Source: an uncultured Acidobacteriota bacterium (GTDB taxonomy: Bacteria; Acidobacteriota; Terriglobia; Terriglobales; Acidobacteriaceae). Taken from it: 36,146 bases of DNA. Positions 16,765 to 24,854 of this stretch are shown piece after piece; positions within the stretch are counted from its first letter, which is position 1; each line of letters opens with the position of its first letter. The stretch covers positions 1 through 36,146 of the forward strand of contig CAILBQ010000569.1 in NCBI GenBank assembly GCA_903832475.1, in the 5' to 3' direction. Position numbers and translations under genes: made by a program. Below the pieces are notes generated by a model that worked only from the letters and a program-made list of their open reading frames with translations, made no database searches and was not told where the DNA came from.

Positions 16765-17406
16765 GCCTTTGGACTGCAGGTAGGCAAGCGCCGGGCCTGC
16801 GGTGCGGATGCCGGCCGCCAGGTTTGCCTTCAACGCGGAGACCAGGGTTTCGTACGGGCTTTGCGCCGACGTTGTGCCTGCCGACGATTCCCCATTTCCA
16901 TAGGCTGTATTCAAGAACGCAACCAGGCTGCTGACCGAGTCATTGGCAGCGGCGCCGGAAGGGGCATTCGACCCTGGAGGCAGCAACAGCGCCTGCACCA
17001 GATTGAGCTGCAATTGACTTTGCACCTGGCTGCTCTCGAAGGTCGGATTCGTCGTAGCAGACTGAGCCGGTGAAGAGGCTGCCCGAAGATTCGCGGAGGA
17101 GCTCGTGGCGTTCAGGTAAGTTGCAAGCGCAGCCTGAGCGTCAGTGAAGCTCCCAGTCTCCAAGGCCGACCCCACTCCGGAAAGCAGCGCTCCCAGAGCG
17201 CTGTTCTGCGCCGGGCTGGTGGGAGAGATGGCGTCCAGCGCGTGCAGCAGGGATTGGCTGGAAGTCAGATCTCCCGCAGAAATCGCGGTCTGCAACTGGC
17301 TCAACAGGCTGTCAAAGGCCGTTTGCGGGGCAGACGCGTTGCCCGTGCTGGTGTAGTTGATCGTAGAGACGACGCTCGAGACAGGAAGGATAGCCAAGGT
17401 GCTCAT
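16741..17406 (-). CDS. Uncharacterised Ser/Ala-rich helical-repeat protein, flagellar-type promoter
   Basis: I do not recognise a named family. The 221-residue product has no Cys or Trp, only two Lys and two Arg, and is rich in Ser, Ala, Thr, Gln and Asn. This composition is typical of exported flagellar axial proteins. Two internal copies of a TPR-like helical hairpin are visible: SLLSQLQTAISAGDLTSSQSLL (about 33-54) and ALLSGVGSALETGSFTDAQAAL (about 73-94), with a weaker third at 187-210. The ATG at 17406 follows GGAG; an earlier in-frame ATG four codons upstream overlaps that site. Its upstream region carries a sigma-28-like promoter with exact spacing, pointing to late flagellar expression. 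No signal peptide is evident, so if exported it would use the flagellar type III route. Confidence 0.6.
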   Translation of the reverse strand: MSTLAILPVSSVVSTINYTSTGNASAPQTAFDSLLSQLQTAISAGDLTSSQSLLHALDAISPTSPAQNSALGALLSGVGSALETGSFTDAQAALATYLNATSSSANLRAASSPAQSATTNPTFESSQVQSQLQLNLVQALLLPPGSNAPSGAAANDSVSSLVAFLNTAYGNGESSAGTTSAQSPYETLVSALKANLAAGIRTAGPALAYLQSKGSLVSVEA

Positions 17407-17481
17407 GGTGAACTCCATCGCTTGCCTGGGCCAGTCTTCTTTTGGGCCAGCCCTCAGGAGTGACAAGCATTCCTGTGAATT

Positions 17482-17508
17482 GTTTCGGCAATCGAGACAG
17501 AAACTTTA
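17482..17508 (-). promoter_or_regulatory. Sigma-28 (FliA)-like promoter
   Basis: Minus-strand TAAAGTTT-N11-GCCGAAAC. The FliA consensus known from enterobacteria is TAAAGTTT-N11-GCCGATAA, so the -35 matches 8/8, the -10 matches 6/8 and the spacing is exact. It would start transcription near 17475, about 70 nt ahead of the 221-residue gene. Confidence 0.7.
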
Positions 17509-17557
17509 GCCGGGATCGCGAAATATTGCGCGGCCGGGATTCGCGGCACCCTTAAAC

Positions 17558-19276
17558 CTAGGCGTCGTCGTAATCCTCCGTCAGCGATTGCAGAAAAGCT
17601 ACCAGCGCCGCCACATCCGCCTGCGACAACGACATGCCGGCAAACTCCGGAGGAGCGTTCCGCAGAAGGCCTTGGTGAGCCAGCGTCGAATTTGCGATAT
17701 AGAACTGGATCACGTCGTCCAGGTGCAGTTTGCTGCCGTTGTGGAAATACGGCGCCGAGTCCTCAAGGTCGCGCAAGACCGGCGTCTTGAACTGGCCAAT
17801 GGTCGAAGCCAGCCCGTTATCGACCGAGCAGTCCTTCCCCTGCGCACAGACAAAGCTGGCCAGGTTGCCCTGCGGCGTTGGGATGTCAGGATTTTGATGG
17901 ACATTCCACATGCCCAGGTCGGCGTAGTTGGGATTGGCGGCAGAAGCCGCACGTCGGAACGCTTCGCTGGCATTGGGGTGATTTGCGCTGGCCGGCAAGT
18001 ATCGATCGAAGGCGGCATTGCGCTCCGTCAAGGACGGGATGTGCAGTTGCATAAAGGCGCCCGCGCCGTGCACGCCGTCGTATTCTTCCTGGCTGACGCC
18101 GGTGTTGTGAAAGACAAAGTCAGTGAAGTCAGGAGCCTGGTGGCAGGCGGCGCAGTTGCCGGCATGCTGGTTGTCTCCGCCGCCAGTCGTGGCCGATTTC
18201 AGGAAGATTTTCAGCCCGGCCAATTCCGTCGCTCCGAACTGGTAGGGGTTGGCGTGGTATTTGAAGCTGCCATCGGCGCTGGTGATGTAGGTGGGATTCG
18301 ACAGCGCCAGCACGGCGTTATAGAGACGCAGGTTATAGGCGGCGCGCGTTTCGCCGGCCAGCACTTCCTGGGGAAGATGGTTGTCGCGCAGAAAGTTATC
18401 GTACGGGCTGCCCACGTAGCGCTTGTATTCGTCGCGCTGAAAGAGCAGATCTTTCATGTACTGAGCGACACAGGTGGCCAGCAAGTCGACGATCTGTTGA
18501 TCGGTGGCCGTGCTCACGTCGATGCGCAGGCCGACGGGCAGCAGCAGGTCGCTGGTGATGCGCGGATCGAGGCCGGCAAAGAGAGTGCCGTAAGAAAGGC
18601 CATTGGTGCGATCGGAAGCAAGCTGGCTCGATCCATCGTCTTCGCGCACCACGCGCGCAATGTGAGCCAGGGCCTGCTGCTGCTGCGTTGGCTGCCAGCC
18701 AAAGTTGCGGCCAGTCATGGTGCCGCGGACCAGATCTTCGCCCGACGCGAACTCGCCGTCGAAGTGAAGAAACAGCGGCGTCGACCGGGCTGTGAAGCTG
18801 TCCACCATCTGCATGGAATTGCGCGGCGTGTGGGTGAAGCCGTTCATCGCCTGGGGGATCGGGCTTCGCGTGGTGAAGTCAGAATAGGTCCGGTTGCCTG
18901 CTCCCGAGACACCTTCAAACTCGGTGACGAAGTGGCAACTGCGGCAGTTGATGGCCTCTCCCGCAAACGGCCCGGGCAGAGAGCCGTTGGTAGTTTCAAC
19001 CTGCGCGACAACAGGGTCGCCGACGGCCAGCGGCTGATTGACGCCGCTCATGTGGCTGGCGAAGTACTCGCCAAATCGAGTATCGAGAAAGATGCGTTCG
19101 CCGATCGAATCGGCGGCCGGCGTGGTGGCTTCGCTGGCAGGCGCCACGGGAGCTTTCCCCGAGCCGCATCCTGCCAGCAGGGCAATGCACATACAAGAAA
19201 GGATCAGAGCCAGAGGATTGCGGGCGACTCCGCGAGATGCCGTCGAAGAGGCCGCGTGGCCAGGGAACAGACTCAC
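17558..19276 (-). CDS. Di-heme cytochrome c peroxidase / MauG-like lipoprotein
   Basis: A 572-residue exported protein with two c-type heme sites, CRSCH (C111-H115) and CAACH (C375-H379), and a C-terminal pattern typical of the bacterial di-heme peroxidase/MauG superfamily (FKTPVLRDLEDSAPYFHNG, then GMSLSQADVAALVAFLQSL). The N-terminal LLAGC (C37) is a lipobox, so it is probably anchored to a membrane facing the periplasm. The GTG at 19276 overlaps the cytochrome c stop (GTGA) and has GGGAGG six nt upstream, while the longer in-frame extension to 19363 lies inside that gene. It is longer than classical CCPs (about 330 residues); the extra part lies between the hemes. Whether it reduces peroxide or oxidises an organic substrate cannot be decided. 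Confidence 0.87.
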   Translation of the reverse strand: MSLFPGHAASSTASRGVARNPLALILSCMCIALLAGCGSGKAPVAPASEATTPAADSIGERIFLDTRFGEYFASHMSGVNQPLAVGDPVVAQVETTNGSLPGPFAGEAINCRSCHFVTEFEGVSGAGNRTYSDFTTRSPIPQAMNGFTHTPRNSMQMVDSFTARSTPLFLHFDGEFASGEDLVRGTMTGRNFGWQPTQQQQALAHIARVVREDDGSSQLASDRTNGLSYGTLFAGLDPRITSDLLLPVGLRIDVSTATDQQIVDLLATCVAQYMKDLLFQRDEYKRYVGSPYDNFLRDNHLPQEVLAGETRAAYNLRLYNAVLALSNPTYITSADGSFKYHANPYQFGATELAGLKIFLKSATTGGGDNQHAGNCAACHQAPDFTDFVFHNTGVSQEEYDGVHGAGAFMQLHIPSLTERNAAFDRYLPASANHPNASEAFRRAASAANPNYADLGMWNVHQNPDIPTPQGNLASFVCAQGKDCSVDNGLASTIGQFKTPVLRDLEDSAPYFHNGSKLHLDDVIQFYIANSTLAHQGLLRNAPPEFAGMSLSQADVAALVAFLQSLTEDYDDA

Positions 19277-19683
19277 GGCTTGCCTCCCGCAGCGCCTGCC
19301 GGGGGAAGCGTGCGCAGATATGTAATCACCTGCCAGCGCTGTTGCTCGGGCAGAGAATTCCACGGCGGCATGCCCTTGTAGGGGTTGCCATTCCTCAGCA
19401 TCCAGGCCAGCTGACCATCGGTCGCGTGGCGGACACGCTCGCTGCGCAGGCTGGGCCGATTGTGCAGGCCATTCGCATCCACGCCGTGGCAGCGAGCGCA
19501 GTTTTCCTCGAAGATGATCTTGCCTGCGGCGGCGGCCTTGGCCTGGCCGGCCAGCGGGTTGACGCGGGCCTTGTCTTCATCCGGCACACGGGCCAGCCAC
19601 TTGCCATCGGCTTCCGCCATCAACAGCGAGGACGAGGAGTACAGGATGGCTGCGGCGGCAACCAGAAGCATTCGCATTTTCAT
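19273..19683 (-). CDS. Mono-heme cytochrome c
   Basis: A 136-residue exported class I-type cytochrome c. A signal peptide covers the first 23 or so residues (MLLVAAAAILYSSSSLLMAEA). The heme site is CARCH (C62, C65, H66), and M105 in GNPYKGMPPW is the likely distal ligand, followed by the usual terminal helix (LPEQQRWQVITYLRTL). It overlaps the upstream outer-membrane protein gene by an ATGA junction and the downstream di-heme protein by GTGA, so the three genes are tightly coupled in translation. The natural reading is an electron carrier serving the di-heme lipoprotein in the periplasm. AGGA lies seven nt before the ATG. Confidence 0.9.
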   Translation of the reverse strand: MKMRMLLVAAAAILYSSSSLLMAEADGKWLARVPDEDKARVNPLAGQAKAAAAGKIIFEENCARCHGVDANGLHNRPSLRSERVRHATDGQLAWMLRNGNPYKGMPPWNSLPEQQRWQVITYLRTLPPAGAAGGKP

Positions 19684-20570
19684 TGAGCATTCCTTTTCGA
19701 CGGAGATTTGAAGAGGTCCCGAATCTGCTGGACCTCATACGATATCTTGAACCGCCAGAGCGTCCCGATGCTGTTGTCGTTCAGACCAAACTGCGGCGAA
19801 AAGCTGTAGGTGACTCCCGCCGGAGTGCGGAAATCGAAGACCGGGCCGGCATATTGCGAGGTCTGCGCCAGGCCGAAACTGTAGCGCGTGCCGAGGCCGC
19901 CATAGAGTTCCGCGCCGGCGTCGAAATTCTGCAGGCAGAATGTACAGCGCTGGGAGGAGGCGACCAGCGTCAGCGGCCTCGCGGCGCCGAGCGAGTAGCC
20001 GAATTCCCACGGCTCATTGGAGAGATTCTTCTCGGCAATGAAATTCTCCGAGACGTTCCAGCCCTTGAAATTGCTGGACAGAATGAGCTTGCTCTCCAGC
20101 GAATGCTCCACGATGGGATGGCTCTGGCTGTTGTTGACCTGGAAAGACGAGATGCCGTCGTGTCCCGTCACTTCAAGAATGCTCTTGTCGGCTCTGCTGA
20201 CCGATTCGTATTCGACATACAAGACCGGCGTGACAAAGTATTCGCGTGGCAAGGGGCGGAAGCGGTTCTCAAAACGGAAGCCGGTAAAGACGGTTGAATC
20301 GTTGTCGGTCGCCTGGCCTTGCGCGTAGACCTCCGTCGTCCACCACGCCGTGGCGCCGTATTCGAGCTCCATCGTGGGGCTGAAGAATGCGTTCGCGTCT
20401 TTTGGCGAAGCTGTCAGGCCCTTGAGGGCGATTTCGAGATTGCCCGGTTCTTCGAGGTCGGTTGAGTAGGTGACGAAATAGGGTTTCTCCTGAGCGCGCA
20501 GCAGCGGGACGGGTAGAAGAAAGACAGCGGCCCAAGACAAGACGCGGGCGAAAGCAGGAGAAGCGAACAT
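19680..20570 (-). CDS. Predicted outer-membrane beta-barrel protein
   Basis: A 296-residue exported protein with a clear signal peptide (hydrophobic VLSWAAVFLLPVPLLRAQ, cleavage near LRAQ). The mature part consists of alternating amphipathic beta strands with many aromatic residues (AWWTTEVYAQGQ, FRFENRFRPLPREYFVTPVLYVEYES, LWRFKISYEVQQI), typical of outer-membrane barrels. It contains one CxxC without histidine (RCTFCLQ), so it is not a heme site. I do not recognise a specific family. GGAG lies nine nt before the ATG at 20570; a TTG five codons earlier would leave no Shine-Dalgarno. As first gene of an operon with two cytochromes, it may supply a porin or scaffold for extracellular or outer-membrane redox chemistry. 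That role is inferred from context. Confidence 0.65.
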   Translation of the reverse strand: MFASPAFARVLSWAAVFLLPVPLLRAQEKPYFVTYSTDLEEPGNLEIALKGLTASPKDANAFFSPTMELEYGATAWWTTEVYAQGQATDNDSTVFTGFRFENRFRPLPREYFVTPVLYVEYESVSRADKSILEVTGHDGISSFQVNNSQSHPIVEHSLESKLILSSNFKGWNVSENFIAEKNLSNEPWEFGYSLGAARPLTLVASSQRCTFCLQNFDAGAELYGGLGTRYSFGLAQTSQYAGPVFDFRTPAGVTYSFSPQFGLNDNSIGTLWRFKISYEVQQIRDLFKSPSKRNAQ

Positions 20571-20654
20571 CAGGTGGCACTCCAAAACGGACTTCAGGGA
20601 CGAAGAAAGAAGTCAGGAAATACGCGGCGACGACAAAGGAAGCGTCGAACTCGG

Positions 20655-20703
20655 ACCAAATCTGTCGGATACTGCGATAAACGGAGACTAAATCGGTCGG
20701 ATA
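20655..20703. promoter_or_regulatory. 17-bp direct repeat, candidate operator between cytochrome operon and pruA
   Basis: ACCAAATCTGTCGGATA (20655-20671) and ACTAAATCGGTCGGATA (20687-20703) differ at two positions and start 32 bp apart, three helical turns, so a regulator would contact the same DNA face. The GTCGGATA end resembles one half of known IscR/Rrf2-type sites (YAGTCRRSTAT). That family assignment is tentative. The pair sits in the 204-nt divergent region and could serve either flank. Confidence 0.5.
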
Positions 20704-20774
20704 TTCCTGTCAACATCCTGCAACACCCGTGTTTCACCCGCTGGGACGCGCTTCCTCAGATAAACTGGGGCTGT

Positions 20775-22400
20775 ATGAGCTATTCAACGGTTCCTGAAAT
20801 CGCGCTGCGCTCGCCGAAGGGCGAGTTTGTGAACGAGCCCTTTGTTAACTTTGCCGAGGCAGCCAACGCCCGCTCCATGCGAGAAGCCCTGGCCCATGTT
20901 GCCACTCACCTGGGCCGCGAATACGACCTGATCATCGGCGGCCACCGTGAGAAGACCACAGGCAAGATCACTTCGATCAATCCTGCGCGGCCGTCGCAGA
21001 TTGTCGGCGTGCATCAGAAAGCCGGCGCCGAACATTCGCAGGATGCGATGGATTCCGCGCTGCGCGCCTTCCATTCCTGGAGCCGGGTGCCGGTTGAGGT
21101 GCGCGCTTCCCTGCTGCTGCGCGCGGCGGAAATCATTCGCGAGCGCAAGTTTGAATTTTCCGCATGGCTCACCTATGAAGTCGGCAAGAACTGGGCCGAG
21201 GCCGACGCGGATACGGCCGAGACTATCGACTTTCTTGAGTTCTATGCGCGGGAAGCGTTGCGGCTGGCCAAATCGACCACGCCGATCCAGCTGCCGGGTG
21301 AATACAACCGCCTGCTCTACATTCCCCTCGGCGTGGGCGCGGTTATTCCTCCCTGGAACTTTCCTTTCGCCATCATGGCGGGCATGACGGCAGCCTCGAT
21401 CGTGACCGGCAACACCGTGATCCTCAAGCCGTCGAGCGACTCGCCGACGATTGCCGCGCGGTTCATGGAAGTGCTGGAAGAAGCGGGCATGCCGGCGGGC
21501 GTGGTCAACTTCTGCCCAGGGTCGGGAGCGACCTTTGGCAACGCCATCGTCGAACATCCCAAGACGCGCTTCATCGCCTTCACCGGCTCGAAGCCGGTGG
21601 GCCTGGACATTCACGAGCGCGCCGCGAAGACCCAGCCCGGCCAGATCTGGATCAAGCGGACGGTGCTCGAGATGGGCGGCAAGGATTCCATCCTGGTCTG
21701 CGCCGATGCCGATGTGGACGATGCCGCGAATGGTGTTGTGGCCGCGGCGTTTGGCTTCAGCGGGCAGAAGTGTTCGGCCTGCTCGCGCGCCATCATCGAA
21801 GCGCCCATCTATGACGCCTTCGTCGAAAAAGTGCGCGAGCGCGTGGAGAAGCTGACCGTCGGCGATCCGGTCGAGAATCACAACATGGGTCCCGTCGTGA
21901 ACGAAGGCGCCATGCGAAGCATTCTCGAATACATTGCCAAGGGCAAGGAGGAAGGCCGTCTGGTCTCGGGCGGCGCAGCGGTCGAGACCGAATCCGGCGG
22001 CTACTTCATCCAGCCCACCGTGATCGCCGATGTCGACCCTGACGCCGTCATTTCGCAGGAAGAGATTTTCGGACCGGTGCTGGCCCTGATCAAGGTCGAG
22101 AGCTACGAAGAGGGGCTGGCCGTCGCCAACAACACGGAGTTCGGCCTGACCGGCGCCATCTACACCGCCGATCGCGCGCGGCTCGATCACGCCGCCGCCG
22201 AGTTCCATGTAGGCAATCTCTACCTGAATCGCAAGTGCACGGGAGCCATGGTAGGCGCTCATCCGTTTGGCGGATTCAACATGAGCGGCACGGATTCAAA
22301 GGCCGGCGGACCGGATTACCTGCTGCTGTTTACGCAGGCCAAGTCGGTAGCTGAAAAGCTCAGCAACATCGATAAAGCGGCCGACAGCAAGGGCATCTGA
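20775..22400 (+). CDS. pruA: L-glutamate gamma-semialdehyde dehydrogenase (P5C dehydrogenase)
   Basis: A 541-residue NAD-dependent aldehyde dehydrogenase that converts glutamate-5-semialdehyde to glutamate in proline and arginine breakdown. The sequence follows the RocA/PruA type closely from NEPFVNFAEA through ADADTAETIDFLEFYARE to the end segment HPFGGFNMSGTDSKAGGPDYLL. The catalytic cysteine is C333 in FSGQKCSACSR and the general base is E299 in LEMGGKD; PPWNFP (192-197) and GSKPVG (271-276) bind the cofactor. The ATG at 20775 gives the normal family length; the frame stays open upstream but without family sequence. No proline dehydrogenase gene is adjacent, so this is the stand-alone, not the fused, form. 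It is divergent from the cytochrome operon. Confidence 0.94.
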   Translation: MSYSTVPEIALRSPKGEFVNEPFVNFAEAANARSMREALAHVATHLGREYDLIIGGHREKTTGKITSINPARPSQIVGVHQKAGAEHSQDAMDSALRAFHSWSRVPVEVRASLLLRAAEIIRERKFEFSAWLTYEVGKNWAEADADTAETIDFLEFYAREALRLAKSTTPIQLPGEYNRLLYIPLGVGAVIPPWNFPFAIMAGMTAASIVTGNTVILKPSSDSPTIAARFMEVLEEAGMPAGVVNFCPGSGATFGNAIVEHPKTRFIAFTGSKPVGLDIHERAAKTQPGQIWIKRTVLEMGGKDSILVCADADVDDAANGVVAAAFGFSGQKCSACSRAIIEAPIYDAFVEKVRERVEKLTVGDPVENHNMGPVVNEGAMRSILEYIAKGKEEGRLVSGGAAVETESGGYFIQPTVIADVDPDAVISQEEIFGPVLALIKVESYEEGLAVANNTEFGLTGAIYTADRARLDHAAAEFHVGNLYLNRKCTGAMVGAHPFGGFNMSGTDSKAGGPDYLLLFTQAKSVAEKLSNIDKAADSKGI

Positions 22401-22412
22401 ATCCGAAGTATT

Positions 22413-22424
22413 AAGCCGCGGCTT
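22413..22424. repeat. 12-bp perfect palindrome after pruA
   Basis: AAGCCGCGGCTT is a perfect palindrome in the 63-nt spacer between pruA and the inositol-phosphatase gene. It may be a chance GC-rich element or part of a weak 3' hairpin. No T-tract follows. Confidence 0.25.
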
Positions 22425-22463
22425 GGAGAAGCTGAACAAATCCGCCAACTCCATGGAGACCTT

Positions 22464-23258
22464 TTGGAATTTTCGTTGCAACACAGGCTGATGATTGCGT
22501 GCGCCGTTGCGCGCGACGCGGGAGCGCTGCAGAAGCGGCGTTTCCTCGATCGCGAAACCATGATCTACAAGTTCAAGGGTCCGCAGGATTACCTGACCGC
22601 GACGGACGGAGAAGTCGAAAAGCTCGTGCGCACTCGGCTTCTTGAAGCCTTTCCGGAAGACACCTTCCTCGGCGAAGAGGACGGCGGCCAGGTCAGCGAC
22701 TGCACGTGGGTGGTCGATCCCATCGATGGAACGTCAAACTTTGCCCGCGGTATTCCCTACTTCTGCGTGTCGATTGCTTTTGTGCTCCGGGGCAAAGCAG
22801 TCCTGGGGGTGATTTATCAGCCCATGAGCGACGAGCTATACTCCGCTGCGACCGGCCAGGGCGCCACATTGAATGGGGAACCGATCAAGACATCGAATAC
22901 AACGCAGCTCGACAAGTCGCTTATCGAAGTCGGCCGCGCGTCGCGCCAGCCGCAGGAAGCCTACCTCGGCATGCTGGACAAGGTGATGCGCTCGGGCGCC
23001 GGCATTCGCGGAGCTGGTTCAGGCGCACTGGCTATTGCTAACGTAGCGACGGGGCGTGTCGACGCGTGCTTCGAGAACCACATGTACGCCTGGGACTGTC
23101 TTGCTGGCCTAGTGCTGGTCGAGGAAGCCGGCGGCCGCGTCAGCGACTTTCTCGCCGGCGACGGCCTGCTGAAGGGGAACCAGATTCTCGCGGCGGCGCC
23201 GGGCATGGCCGACGAGATCTCCTCTCTGCTCGGCGTGCCGCTCCTGCCTGCGAAATAG
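22464..23258 (+). CDS. Inositol monophosphatase family protein
   Basis: A 264-residue Mg2+-dependent, Li+-sensitive phosphatase fold protein of the inositol monophosphatase (SuhB-like) family. The metal sites are all visible: GEEDGG, WVVDPIDGTSNFARGIPYF (the DPxDGTxNF signature), and the late AWDCLAGLVLVEEAGGRV. The sequence GQGATLNGEPI between them is also characteristic. Family members hydrolyse inositol-1-phosphate, histidinol-phosphate, PAP or related monoesters, and the true substrate cannot be set from sequence alone. The start is TTG at 22464 with GGAG five nt upstream; the nearby ATG at 22453 is in another frame. It follows pruA after 63 nt and may be co-transcribed with it. Confidence 0.9.
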   Translation: MEFSLQHRLMIACAVARDAGALQKRRFLDRETMIYKFKGPQDYLTATDGEVEKLVRTRLLEAFPEDTFLGEEDGGQVSDCTWVVDPIDGTSNFARGIPYFCVSIAFVLRGKAVLGVIYQPMSDELYSAATGQGATLNGEPIKTSNTTQLDKSLIEVGRASRQPQEAYLGMLDKVMRSGAGIRGAGSGALAIANVATGRVDACFENHMYAWDCLAGLVLVEEAGGRVSDFLAGDGLLKGNQILAAAPGMADEISSLLGVPLLPAK

Positions 23259-23325
23259 GCGGCTCGCACGAGCATGGCTCGCAACCATCCATTTCGTCCG
23301 ATAATAGGAATGGAGCCACGCGCCC

Positions 23326-24771
23326 ATGCTGAAACGAAGGAACACTCTCGCCGCCGATGACTTTACCTCTCCATCGAACACGCGCGAGAAGGCGCTGCGC
23401 GTCAATCTCGATCCGACTCGCTACGGCAGCTTCGCGGAGATCGGCGCGGGCCAGGAAGTGGCTCGCTGGTTCTTTCGTGTAGGCGCGGCTGCTTCCACGA
23501 TTTCGAAGAGCATCTCGGCCTACGACATGGCGGTCAGCGACGCCATCTACGGCCATACGCGGCGTTATGTTTCGCGCGAACGGCTGGAAAGCATGCTGGA
23601 CCACGAGCACACACTCAATCTGGAACGGCTGGGTCCGTCGCGCGGCGAGACCACGGCGTTCTTCGCCTTCGCCGACACGGTGGCAGCGCGCAATTTTCAA
23701 GGCACCAATGAATGCCACGGCTGGATGGGCATTCGCTACCAGGCGCGGCCGCACGACGAAGATTCGCAGCTGGTGATCCATGTCCGCATGCGCGACCACG
23801 AAAACAGCGCGCAGCAGGAAGCGCTAGGCATTGTCGGCGTCAACCTGCTCTATGCCGTCTGCTTTCTGGATCACGATCCGGAAAAGATGCTGGAGTCGCT
23901 GCTCGACAACCTCAGCACCGAACGCATCGAGATCGATATGGCGGAGTTCTCCGGCGCCCAGTTTCGCGAGGTCGACAACCGCGTGATGAGCCTCAAGCTG
24001 GTGCAGCTCGGGCTGAGCGGCGCGGCCATGTTCGGCCCGTCTGGCGCGGTGCTGCAGCCCTCCGAAGTGCTGCGCAAGCGGCCGGTGCTGGTCGAGCGCG
24101 GCAGCTTCCGCCCCGTGACCAGCGTGAACATGGACATGCTCGATTGCGCCCGCGAGCGCTTTGCGGCAGAGCTCGAAACCCCCCAGGAACAGATCGTCGA
24201 GCTGATGGAAATCACCATGCGCAACCTGCTGGTGACCGGCGAAATCGATCTCAAAGACTTTCTGGCCCGCGCCGACATGCTGGCCGCCACCGGCAAGATC
24301 GTGCTCATCTCGGATTACTTCGAATACTACCGGCTGGCGGCGTGGCTCGCCCGTTACACCACCGAGCCGATCGCGCTCACCATGGGCATCCCCAGTCTGG
24401 AAGAGATTTTCACCGAGCAGTATTACTCCGACCTTGAAGGCGGGATCCTCGAAGCCTTCGGCCGCCTCTTCACCAAGAACCTGCGCATCTATGTCTATCC
24501 CTGGCGCGATCCTTCGACCAACGTCCTGCGCACCACGGAGAACATCGTGCTGCCCGCACATGTGACCGGCCTCTATCGCCACATTCTCGATGGCAACAAG
24601 ATCCTGCAACTGGAAAACTACAATCCCAGCCTGATGCATATCTTCTCGCGCGACGTGCTCAAACGCATCCAGGACGGCGATCGCACGTGGATCACCATGG
24701 TGCCGCCGGAGATAGCGGAGATCATCCAGCGGCGCAGGTTTTTCGGCTACCAAGAAGCGCTGACTCACTGA
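23326..24771 (+). CDS. Conserved cytosolic protein of unknown function (481 aa)
   Basis: A soluble protein with no signal peptide or membrane segment. From memory, closely similar proteins of about 480 residues occur in Bacteroidetes and other phyla, where they carry inconsistent automatic names (for example TonB-dependent receptor or nucleotide adenylyltransferase). Nothing here supports a TonB barrel. Well-conserved-looking blocks are FAEIGAGQEVARWFFRVGAA, ISAYDMAVSDAIYG, FFAFADTVAARNFQG, HGWMGIRYQ, GVNLLYA, DNLSTERIEIDM, MFGPSGAVLQPSEVL, RGSFRPVT, MRNLLVTGEIDLKDFLAR and GGILEAFGRLF. The density of such blocks implies an enzyme-like core. GGAG lies nine nt before the ATG. It stands between the inositol-phosphatase gene and a peptidase with modest gaps, which says little about its job. 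Confidence 0.8.
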   Translation: MLKRRNTLAADDFTSPSNTREKALRVNLDPTRYGSFAEIGAGQEVARWFFRVGAAASTISKSISAYDMAVSDAIYGHTRRYVSRERLESMLDHEHTLNLERLGPSRGETTAFFAFADTVAARNFQGTNECHGWMGIRYQARPHDEDSQLVIHVRMRDHENSAQQEALGIVGVNLLYAVCFLDHDPEKMLESLLDNLSTERIEIDMAEFSGAQFREVDNRVMSLKLVQLGLSGAAMFGPSGAVLQPSEVLRKRPVLVERGSFRPVTSVNMDMLDCARERFAAELETPQEQIVELMEITMRNLLVTGEIDLKDFLARADMLAATGKIVLISDYFEYYRLAAWLARYTTEPIALTMGIPSLEEIFTEQYYSDLEGGILEAFGRLFTKNLRIYVYPWRDPSTNVLRTTENIVLPAHVTGLYRHILDGNKILQLENYNPSLMHIFSRDVLKRIQDGDRTWITMVPPEIAEIIQRRRFFGYQEALTH

Positions 24772-24772
24772 C

Positions 24773-24789
24773 CTTCAGGCCCTCTGAAG
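24773..24789 (+). terminator. Small hairpin after the 481-residue gene
   Basis: CTTCAG-GCCCT-CTGAAG forms a perfect 6-bp stem immediately downstream of the stop codon. There is no T-tract, so it is only a possible terminator or 3'-end structure. Confidence 0.25.
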
Positions 24790-24854
24790 ATCGCGGATAC
24801 GTCGTCGGCATTCTCATGTGGAGGCTCACGCCGTCCGCATAGTAAGCTACGCGG

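Noticed and set aside
17588-19381. 597-codon open frame antisense to the di-heme peroxidase-like gene
   Set aside because: The minus strand has two CxxCH heme sites, a lipobox and a good Shine-Dalgarno. The opposite frame has no such support.
20784-22262. 492-codon open frame antisense to pruA
   Set aside because: It lies entirely within a textbook aldehyde dehydrogenase gene and shows no domain features.
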